Shown here in pieces: positions 32,101 through 38,778 of a stretch of DNA of 64,000 bases. The DNA is taken from positions 124,001 to 188,000 of the forward strand of contig NC_090980.1 in NCBI RefSeq assembly GCF_040807025.1. The letters are read 5' to 3'. The translations under genes and the position numbers were made by a program. The notes beneath the pieces were generated by a model. It worked only from the letters and a program-made list of their open reading frames with translations, ran no database searches and was not told where the DNA came from. The DNA is from Struthio camelus. Its lineage: Eukaryota; Chordata; Aves; Struthioniformes; Struthionidae. How positions within the stretch are numbered: position 1 is the stretch's first letter; every line of letters starts with the position of its first letter.

Positions 32101-34099
32101 CCCACGGCGTCCCCACGGCGCCCCACGGCCGCCCCGCAGCACCGGGACATGAGCCCGCTGCTGGCCCCCGACGCCATGCTGCGCGGGCTGCCCCCCGTCC
32201 ACCTGGTGGTGAGCCCCACGGCGCCCCACGGCGCCCCACGGCGTCCCCACGTCCACCCCACGGCGCCCCACGGCCGCCCCGCAGCACCGGGACATGAGCC
32301 CGCTGCTGGCCCCCGACGCCATGCTGCGCGGGCTGCCCCCCGTCCACCTGGTGGTGAGCCCCACGGCGCCCCACGGCGCCCCACGGCGTCCCCACGGCGT
32401 CCCCACGGCGCCCCACGGCCGCCCCGCAGCACCGGGACATGAGCCCGCTGCTGGCCCCCGACGCCATGCTGCGCGGGCTGCCCCCCGTCCACCTGGTGGT
32501 GAGCCCCACGGCGCCCCACGGCGCCCCACGGCGTCCCCACGGCGCCCCACGGCGTCCCCACGGTGTCCCATGGTGTCCCCATGGCCACCTTGCACCACCC
32601 CACAGCTGCCCCATAGCACCCCACAGCCACTGCACCCCACCCCAGGGTGCCCCACGTCCACCCCGCACCACCCCATGGTGCCCCACAGCCACCCCAGCCC
32701 CACAGCGCCCCACGTCCACCCCGCACCACCCCATGGTGCCCCACAGCCACCCCAGCCCCACAGCACCGCACGTCTACCCCACACTGCCCCACGGCACCCC
32801 ACAGCCACCCCAACCCCACAGCGCCCCACATCCACCCCGCACCTCCCCACAGCACCCCACAGCCACCCCAACCCCACAGCGCCCCACGTCCACCCTGCAC
32901 CACCCCACAGCCACCCCAACCCCACAGCGCCCCACGTCCACCCGCACCACCCCACAGCACCCCACAGCGCCCCACATCCACCCCGCACCGCCCCACAGCA
33001 CCCCACAGCCACCCCAGCCCCACGTCCACCCCGCACCGCCCCACGGCGCCGGCACGCGAGCCCACGGCTGCCCCCTCTCCCGCCCACCTGGTTGGGTGTG
33101 GGGGGAGCCCCGCCGCGCCCCACGGCGGCCCCACGGCGGCCCCACGGCGGCCCGTCGCCCCCGCAGGCCTGCGCCCTGGACCCCATGCTGGACGACTCGG
33201 TGATGCTGGCGCGGCGGCTGCGGGCGCTGGGGCGGCCGGTGACGCTGCAGGTGGTGCCCGACCTGCCCCACGGCTTCCTCAGCCTGGCCCCACTGTGCCC
33301 CGAGACCCGGCGGGCCGCCGCCCTCTGCACCCGCCTCATCCGCGACGTCCTGCGGCCCCCGGCCCCACGGCGCGACAGCCTGGCCCCACGGCGCACCTCG
33401 CTGCTGCCGGCCCCGCGCCGCGACAGCCTGGCCCCACGGCGCGACGGCCTGGCCCCTCCGACCCACGGCGGGGGCCGGGGCGGCTCCCGCCGTGGGTCGC
33501 CGCAGCCCGGAGAGGGCCGCCAGGGCGATGGGGCGACCCACGGCGGCGGGGCGGTGGTGACCCACAGCGATGGGGCTGCAGCGACCCACGGCGGCGGCGA
33601 TGCACCAATGCATGGCTGCAGGGATGCAGTGACCCACGGCAGTGGGGCTGCAGCGACCCACGGCGGCGGCGATGCACCAATGCACAGCTCCGGTGATGCA
33701 GTGACCCACGGCAGTGGGGCTGCAGCGACCCACGGCGGCGGCGATGCACCAATGCACAGCTCCGGTGATGCAGTGACCCACGGCAGTGGGGCTGCAGCGA
33801 CCCACAGCGGCGGCGATGCACCAATGCACAGCTCCGGTGATGCAGTGACCCACGGCAGTGGGGCTGCAGCGACCCACGGCACCAGCAACGCAGCGACCCA
33901 CGGCTGCGGCGACGCGCTGCCCCACGGCGGCCCCGGGGTCCCAGTGCCCCACGGCGGCGCGGCGGGCCGGGGGGCCGGGGCGCAGCCCCCCCCGTGCTGT
34001 GGGGGGCCCCAAGTGGGGGGCGAGGGGGGGTCCAGCCGCCCGGGGGGGGGCTGCGCCCGGCGCCCCAGTGGCCCCGCGGGCCGCGAGGTGGGGTCCTGA
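20183..34099 (+). CDS. LIPE: hormone-sensitive lipase (nine coding exons)
   Basis: Exons 20183-20740, 23110-23200, 24800-24945, 25028-25213, 26740-27055, 28425-28652, 30042-30179, 31625-31917, 33167-34099; all GT-AG, in phase, 962 residues. HSL hydrolyses diacyl- and cholesteryl esters on lipid droplets under PKA control. The N-terminal HSL domain (exons 1-4) is close to the mammalian one ([17 protein letters not shown]-like [45 protein letters not shown]). The alpha/beta-hydrolase part has the oxyanion motif HFHGGGF in exon 5, nucleophile Ser445 in GDSAGG (codon 28460), acid Asp657 in ALDPMLDD and His687 in DLPHGF; the Asp-His distance of 30 residues equals that of rat HSL. The regulatory insert (exons 7-8) keeps [12 protein letters not shown] and the PKA segment RKSVSEAA. 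The start in good Kozak context (GCCGGCATGG) matches the short adipocyte form. Odd: tail of about 245 residues after residue 717 where mammals have about 20, and tandem copies of the exon 8 end in intron 8. Confidence 0.95.
20741..21535. repeat. LIPE intron 1 satellite, 33-36 base units
   Basis: Begins about 10 bases after the exon 1 donor. Units are GGGACGTGGGGATGGGTGGG + TGACCTCCCAYAG or TGACCTGCCATGG, roughly 22 copies, with a longer composite period of roughly 80 bases in places. Confidence 0.9.
21600..23095. repeat. LIPE intron 1 CCAT/CCGT tetranucleotide-derived satellite
   Basis: About 1.3 kb of CCATCCATCC / CCGTCCATC tetranucleotide repeats, organised from 22.3 kb on into higher-order units of about 60 and 120 bases around CCCTTGGCCCATCTATC. 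It runs to within about 15 bases of the exon 2 acceptor. The Ser/His/Pro open frames over it are artefacts of the repeat. Confidence 0.92.
23205..24790. repeat. LIPE intron 2 satellite, GGGGGATGCAGGGGGCAGGA units
   Basis: G-rich array of 12-26 base units (GGATGCAGGGG, GGCAGGAAGGGG, GGACACGGGG) filling intron 2 from 5 bases after the donor to 10 bases before the acceptor. The + strand has strong G-quadruplex potential. Confidence 0.92.
25235..26640. repeat. LIPE intron 4 satellite, GAGCTGCAATGGGG units
   Basis: About 1.4 kb of 12-15 base units (GGGGAGCTGCAATGG, GGGGCGGTGCAATGG) with a duplicated block of about 360 bases (25.69-25.93 and 26.07-26.29 kb are nearly identical). It lies between the exon 4 donor, an unusual GTCGGC at 25214, and exon 5. 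Confidence 0.9.
27056..28400. repeat. LIPE intron 5 satellite, CCACCATGGCATGGGG units
   Basis: Units of 20-50 bases around GTTCCTGGGGCCACCA and CGCCATGGGCCACC, roughly 1.3 kb. It starts within 60 bases of the exon 5 donor and ends 25 bases before the exon 6 acceptor. Confidence 0.9.
28665..29870. repeat. LIPE intron 6 satellite, GGGGAGATGGA units
   Basis: Units GGGGAGATGGACATGGGG, GGGGAGATGGAGGCATGC and AGGAGGACGTGG in a composite period of about 62 bases at 28.7-29.1 kb. A block of about 250 bases is duplicated (29.03-29.24 and 29.28-29.48 kb). About 170 bases of unique sequence (29.87-30.04 kb) precede exon 7. Confidence 0.9.
30200..31580. repeat. LIPE intron 7 satellite, 42-base GGGGACACCTTGGAGG units
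   Basis: About 32 units of roughly 42 bases: GGGGACACCTTGGAGGGGTT followed by GGGGACATGCCAAGGGGGCT. The left half is regular; in the right half (31.0-31.5 kb) the variant GGACACCTTGTTGGGTTGGG is duplicated as a block of about 180 bases. Confidence 0.92.
31858..32530 (+). repeat. tandem copies of the LIPE exon 8 end with both splice sites
   Basis: The last 60 bases of exon 8 (31858-31917, MSPLLAP to PVHLV) are repeated four times in intron 8 with a period of 145-146 bases. Each copy (31995-32063, 32140-32208, 32285-32353, 32430-32498) is 69 bases long, starts after a CGCCCCGCAG acceptor-like site, begins with CACCGGGAC instead of AACCCCTAC, and ends in the same CTGGTG/GTGAGC donor. Each is 23 codons without a stop. 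The host intron is phase 0, so inclusion would not change the frame. Confidence 0.9.
32560..33060. repeat. LIPE intron 8 satellite, CCCCACAGC(A/C)CCCC units
   Basis: C-rich 12-50 base units (GCCCCACGTCCACCCCGCAC, CCCCACAGCCACCCCAACC) between the copied exon segments and exon 9. No coding exon was seen in it. Confidence 0.85.
33575..33895 (+). repeat. 72-base coding repeat in the LIPE C-terminal tail
   Basis: About four and a half tandem copies of a 72-base (24-codon) unit inside exon 9, reading [20 protein letters not shown] plus a GSGAA linker. The frame is kept through all copies to the stop at 34097-34099. It encodes a His/Gly/Ala-rich disordered tail with no counterpart in mammalian HSL. 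Confidence 0.88.
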
Positions 34100-34142
34100 G
34101 CCGTGGGGCCGCCGTGGGGCCGCCGTGGGGCGGGTGAGGGGG

Positions 34143-34148
34143 AATAAA
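34143..34148 (+). promoter_or_regulatory. poly(A) signal AATAAA of LIPE
   Basis: AATAAA 43 bases downstream of the TGA at 34097-34099, giving a very short 3' UTR. Confidence 0.8.
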
Positions 34149-34224
34149 ACCCCTCCGAAACCCACCTGCTGCCTGCGTGATGGGGGGCCTGGACCCACAC
34201 GTGTGGGGTGGGGGGGGTCACTTC

Positions 34225-34680
34225 CCATGGGGAGCCCCCTGCTCCCCATAGCAGAGCCGAGGAGGGGCCCTGCGCCCCATAGGGAGCCCCCTGCGCCCCA
34301 TAGGGAGCCGAGGAGGGGCCCTGCACCCCATAGTGGGACCCTGTGCCCCATAGGGAGCCCCCTGCACCCCATAGGGAGCCGAGGAGGGGCCCTGCGCCCC
34401 ATAGGGAGCCCCTTGGGCCCCATAGGGAGCCGAGGAGGGGCCCTGCGCCCCATAGGGAGCCCCTTGGGCCCCATAGCAGAGCCGAGGAGGGGCCCTGCGC
34501 CCCATAGCAGGACCCTGCGCCCCATAGGGAGCCGAGGAGGGGCCCTGCGCCCCATAGTGGGACCCTGTGCCCCATAGGGAGCCGAGGAGGGGCTCTGCGC
34601 CCCATAGGGAGCCCCTTGTGCCCCATAGGGAGCCGAGGAGGGACCCTGTGCCCCATAGGGAGCCCCCTGCGCCCCACAGC
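34225..34680. repeat. intergenic satellite, CCCCATAGGGAGCCGAGGAG units
   Basis: About 15 units of 25-33 bases (GCCCCATAGGGAGCC, GAGGAGGGGCCCTGCGCC) between the LIPE 3' end and the next CpG island. No gene is seen. Confidence 0.9.
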
Positions 34681-34689
34681 AGCCCCGTT

Positions 34690-35000
34690 GCCCCCTCCCC
34701 CGTTTCCATGGCGACGCGGGGAGGCGGCGGAACTACTTCCCGCGCGGAGGCGTCGCGCGCCTCTCACAGGAGCCGCCTCACACACGCGCGCGCGCGCGCT
34801 CTCACCCGGCAACGGCGGCGTCGCGCGGAGGGATCCGGCGGCGGGAGCGAGTCCCGGCGCGGCGCGGCCCGGCGCGGTGGGGCGGTTCCAAGATGGCGTC
34901 GCGGCGCCGGTGACGGCGGGCGGCGCGGTGGGGCGCGGTGGGGACCCCGGGGGGGGCGGCGGCGGCGGCGGCCCGGGGCCGGAGCGGGGTGGGGGGAGCC
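34690..35000. promoter_or_regulatory. orphan CpG-island promoter with RFX, E2F and YY1-like motifs
   Basis: CpG-dense unique sequence. It contains GTTTCCATGGCGAC (RFX X-box type) near 34704, TTCCCGCG (E2F-like) near 34736 and CCAAGATGGCG (YY1-type initiator) near 34888. The ATG inside the last motif (34893) opens only a six-codon frame, MASRRR, unless it splices at the following GTGACG. In mammals CNFN lies in this interval, but no CNFN coding sequence was found. The transcript driven by this island is unknown. Confidence 0.45.
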
Positions 35001-35014
35001 GCTCAGGGCGGGGG

Positions 35015-35310
35015 GGCAGCGCAGGGGCTACGCAAACGACGCAGGGGAAGGGAGCCGTGCGCCGGTGGCGTAAGGGCCACGCAAAGGACGTAAGGGGCGG
35101 GGGCCGACGGCGTAACCGCTACGTAAAGAGCGCAAGGGGTTGCGGGCCTACGGTGGTGGCGTAGTCGCCGCGCAAAGAGCGTAGGTGGGCGCTAATGGCG
35201 CAATTCCCCCCCTCCCGCAAAGAGCGTAGGCGCTACGCACATGGCGTAAGGGCGGGTCATACAAATAGTGTAAGGGGGCTACGCAAACAGCGTAAGCGGT
35301 TCGTGGTGGT
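35015..35310. repeat. diverged CpG-rich repeat, GCTACGCAAANAGCGTAAGG type
   Basis: About seven diverged copies of a unit of roughly 40 bases. The recognisable parts are CTACGCAAA and GCGTAAGGG, which are partly complementary to each other (TACGC / GCGTA). More diverged than the other arrays in the window and the only one dense in TpA plus CpG. Confidence 0.7.
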
Positions 35311-35394
35311 GGGGGGGGGAGTGTTCGGGCCCTGCAGCCCCCCATAATCACCCAGGGCCTGAACTCGCCCCATAGGTGCCCCGTTAACCCCCTG

Positions 35395-35640
35395 CGGTTG
35401 GGCCACAGCAGGCCCCACGGCCAGCCCCGCAGCGTGCCCCATGGTGAGCCCCATGGCCAGCCCCACAGCACCCCCCCCCATGGTGCACCCCCACGGCCAG
35501 CCCCACAGTGGGCCCCACAGCCTGCCCCACGGCCACCCCACGGTGTGCCCTGCAGCCTCCCCATGGTGCGCCCCACAGTGCACCCCACAGCCAGCCCCAT
35601 GGCGTGCCCCACGGCGCCCCAGATGCTGCTGTGGGGCTGC
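35395..35640. repeat. satellite, GCCCCACGGCCAGCCCCACA units
   Basis: C-rich units of about 17-25 bases (CCCCACAGYCAGCCCCA, CCCCATGGTGYGCCCC). No coding signal. Confidence 0.8.
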
Positions 35641-35777
35641 AGGAGGGTTTGGGCCAGGGGCTCCCCAAAGGGTTTTTTGGGGGGGGGGTCCCATCCCTGT
35701 TGCCTCAAAACCAGCCGCCCCCAACACCCCCCCCCAACTCACGGGGACATGTGGGGCTGGGGGGGCAACAGCCGGCG

Positions 35778-35783
35778 TTTATT
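35778..35783 (-). promoter_or_regulatory. possible poly(A) signal of MEGF8
   Basis: TTTATT on + (AATAAA on -) is the first convincing minus-strand signal downstream of the MEGF8 stop codon (37733-37735). Use would give a 3' UTR of about 1.95 kb consisting largely of the two arrays between the sites. Overlapping ATAAAT motifs in the 36.0-36.4 kb array are alternatives. Confidence 0.4.
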
Positions 35784-35809
35784 ACCCCCCCCGCGGCGGG
35801 GGGAGGGGG

Positions 35810-36450
35810 GGGCAGTGCCCCATAAATACAGGAGACCCCCCCGAAATACCGGGACGCCCCCACCCCATAAATACAGCGACCACGCAGTTCCCCCCCCCCA
35901 AAATCTATGGACCCCCCATCCTTGTCCTGCGCCCCCCCCCCGGCCAAATACTGGGGGGTTTTGCATGGCGGAGGGGGGGCAGCCCCGGCCCCCTATAAAT
36001 AGGGGCAAAACCCCCCCATAAACACCGGGGGGGGTTATATGGGGGGGCCCCAATGCCCTATAAATAGGGCTAAAACCCCACCAATAAATATGGGGAGGGG
36101 TTGCATGGTGGGGGGGGGCAAACCTCCTATAAGCATGGGGCAATGCCCCCCCAATAAATACTGGGGGGGGGGGTTGCACAGTGGGGGGGGGCCAATCCCC
36201 TGTAATCATGGGGCATCCCCCCCCATAACTATTGGGGGGACCCCGATCCCCTATAAATAGGGGCAGCGACCCCCCCATAAATATGGGGAGGGGTGGCTTG
36301 GTTGGGGGGGGCCAAATCCTCTATAATTACAGGGCAACGTCCCCCAACCAATATGGGGGGGGGCCCAATCCCCTATAAATAGGGGCAATGCCCCCCAATA
36401 AATACGGTGTGGGGGGGGTCACACGGTGGGGGGAGCCCAATCCCCTATAA
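35810..36450. repeat. array with CCCCTATAAATAGGGG elements
   Basis: Units of about 60-65 bases containing CCCCTATAAATAGGGGCAA, CCCCCCAATAAATAYGGGG and GGTTGCATGGTGGGGGGG. Perfect CTATAAATAG decamers lie at 35993-36002, 36058-36067, 36251-36260 and 36373-36382. It grades into the next array. Confidence 0.85.
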
Positions 36451-37690
36451 AGGACCCCCAATCAGTCCTGGGGGGGGGGTTGCAGTGTGGGGGGGGGCCC
36501 AAAGCCCTGCAGATCCCCCCCACTGAGTCCCGGGGGGGGGGTTGCAATGTGGGGGGGGGGCCCAAAGCCCTGCAGATGCCCCCCACTGAGTCCCGGGGGG
36601 GGGTTGCAATGTGGGGGGGGCCCAAACCCCTATAAGCACCCCCACTGAGTCCCGGGGGGGGGTTGCAATGTGGGGGGGGGCCCCAAAGCCCTATAAACAC
36701 CCCCACTGAGTCCCGGGGGGGGTTGCAATGTGGGGGGGGGCCCAAACCCCTATAAACACCCCTAATGAGTCCCGGGGGGGGTTGCAATGTGGGGGGGGGC
36801 CCCAAAGCCCTGCAGATGCCCCCCACTGAGTCCCGGGGGGGGTTGCAATGTGGGGGGGGGCCCCAAAGCCCTGCAGATCCCCCCCACTGAGTCCCGGGGG
36901 GGGGTTGCAATGTGGGGGGGGGCCCCAAAGCCCTGCAGATGCCCCCCACTGAGTCCCGGGGGGGGTTGCAATGTGGGGGGGGGCCCCAAAGCCCTGCAGA
37001 TGCCCCCACTGAGTCCCGGGGGGGGTTGCAATGTGGGGGGGGCCCAAACCCCTATAAACACCCCCACTGAGTCCCGGGGGGGGGGTTGCAATGTGGGGGG
37101 GGGCCCAAACCCCTATAAACACCCCCACTGAGTCCCGGGGGGGGTTGCAATGTGGGGGGGGGCCCAAACCCCTATAAACACCCCCACTGAGTCCTGGGGG
37201 GGGTTGCAATGTGGGGGGGGGCCCAAACCCCTATAAACACCCCCAATGAATCCTGGGGGGGGGTTGCAATGTGGGGGGGGCCCCAAAGCCCTGCAGATGC
37301 CCCCCACTGAGTCCCGGGGGGGGTTGCAATGTGGGGGGGGCCCCAAAGCCCTGCAGATGCCCCCACTGAGTCCTGGGGGGGGTTGCAATGTGTGTGGGGG
37401 GCCCAAACCCCTATAAACACCCCCAATGAGTCCCGGGGGGGGGTTGCAATGTGGGGGGGGCCCCAAAGCCCTGCAGATGCCCCCACTGAGTCCCGGGGGG
37501 GGGTTGCAATGTGGGGGGGGGCCCCAAAGCCCTGCAGATGCCCCCCAATGAGTCCCGGGGGGGGTTGCAATGTGGGGGGGGGCCCAAACCCCTATAAACA
37601 CCCCCAATGAGTCCCGGGGGGGGGGTTGCAATGTGGGGGGGGCCCCAAAGCCCTGCAGATGCCCCCACTGAGTCCCGGGGGGGGGGTTGT
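36450..37690. repeat. 60-base satellite downstream of MEGF8
   Basis: About 20 copies of a 58-62 base unit: CCACTGAGTCCCGGGGGGGG, TTGCAATGTGGGGGGG, then either CCCAAAGCCCTGCAGATGCC or CCCAAACCCCTATAAACACC. The two subtypes alternate irregularly. The array ends 45 bases short of the MEGF8 stop codon, so it probably lies in the 3' UTR. Confidence 0.92.
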
Positions 37691-37732
37691 CCCCCCCCTG
37701 CACCCCCAGATGGAGGACGGGGGGGGGGTCTC

Positions 37733-38778
37733 TCAGAGCGCCATGGAGGTGAGGTCGTGGGCGGCCCCCCCCTTGCGGGGCGGGGGGCCGCCGCCCCCCC
37801 CCCAGTAGTCGTGGGGGGCCGGGGCCGGGTGGTGGTGGTGGTGGCGGAGGGCCACCAGGGCCGAGCCCAGGGCGGCCCGCTGGGGGCCGCGGGGGCCCCC
37901 CGGCAGCTGCAGCAGCAGCGTGGCCACCCCGGCCAAGCCGTCCTCGGTGGGCTCCAGCGTCACGGGGCCCAGGCGGAAGGAGGGCTCGGGCCGGCGGGCC
38001 CGCGGGGCCGGGGGGGCCCGGGGGGCCGGGCGGCGGCGGCCGCCCCCTCGAAGCAGACGGTCACCTTGGCGAAGGGGCGGCTGGCCATCTTGGTCATCTC
38101 CTGCAGGTGCCGGCGCTGCTCGTGGCGGGCGTCCAGGAACTGCTTGGCCTTCCAGAGGAGCACGCAGAGCGAGAGGAAGAGGAAGAAGCAGGAGAAGAAG
38201 ACGGAGAAGAAGACGAAGAGGTCGATGTGGGCCTGGTCCTGGCGGAAGAAGAGGAGGCCCTGCGAGGCGGTGGCGTTGCCGCCGGCCCCCACGCCCAGCA
38301 GCAGCAGGTAGAAGCGGCTGGACTTGAGGGCGTGCAGCTCGTGCGGGTAGGTGAGCACCAGGCGGTCGCGCACGGCCCGCACCACCAGCGCCGCCGCCGC
38401 CTCCCGCACCGTCACGTAGGTCACCAGCCCCCGGGCCCGCTCCTCCCGCAGCCGCTCGGCCGCCGGCTGCAGCCGCACGGCGTGCCGGCCCGTGCCCGGG
38501 TCCACGTCCACGGCGAAGGTGTCGTAGGCGGTGGAGACGTAGAGGTCGACGCCGCCGAAGGTGACGTCCAGGGTGATGCGGATGTCCACGTTGGTGAACT
38601 TGGGCTGCACGCCGAAGAGGACGGTGCGGCCCAGGCCCAGGTGCTGCAGCTGCGGCTGGTGGAAGCAGTTGCTCTGCGACGTGGGGTCCAGGCAGTACTC
38701 CTGCTCCACCGCGATCAGCCGGTAGCACTGCTGCCCGCCCACCGGGTGCCCGTGGAAGGAGTCGCGGCACTTGGCGCA
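37733..38778 (-). CDS. MEGF8: MEGF8 last exon: stalk, membrane segment, MASRPFA tail
   Basis: Acceptor CCCGCAG at 38781-38779, then [20 protein letters not shown]. It encodes the end of a cysteine-rich module, a conserved extracellular stalk ([37 protein letters not shown]), the membrane segment [20 protein letters not shown], and the cytosolic [18 protein letters not shown], whose MASRPFA motif binds MGRN1. About 25 codons later the frame must shift by one base to reach the conserved [24 protein letters not shown] and the end DLTSMAL. The exon is 1046 bases, not a multiple of three, although it starts in phase 0 and ends at a stop. Confidence 0.9.

Noticed and set aside
34100-37700. CNFN gene expected between LIPE and MEGF8
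   Set aside because: No cysteine-rich PLAC8-type frame with splice sites was found; the interval is satellites plus one CpG island.
37960-38742. Separate TMEM145-like or other membrane-protein gene
   Set aside because: The membrane segment [23 protein letters not shown] and the DLTSMAL end are the MEGF8 C-terminus, and the upstream exons in the same direction are MEGF8.
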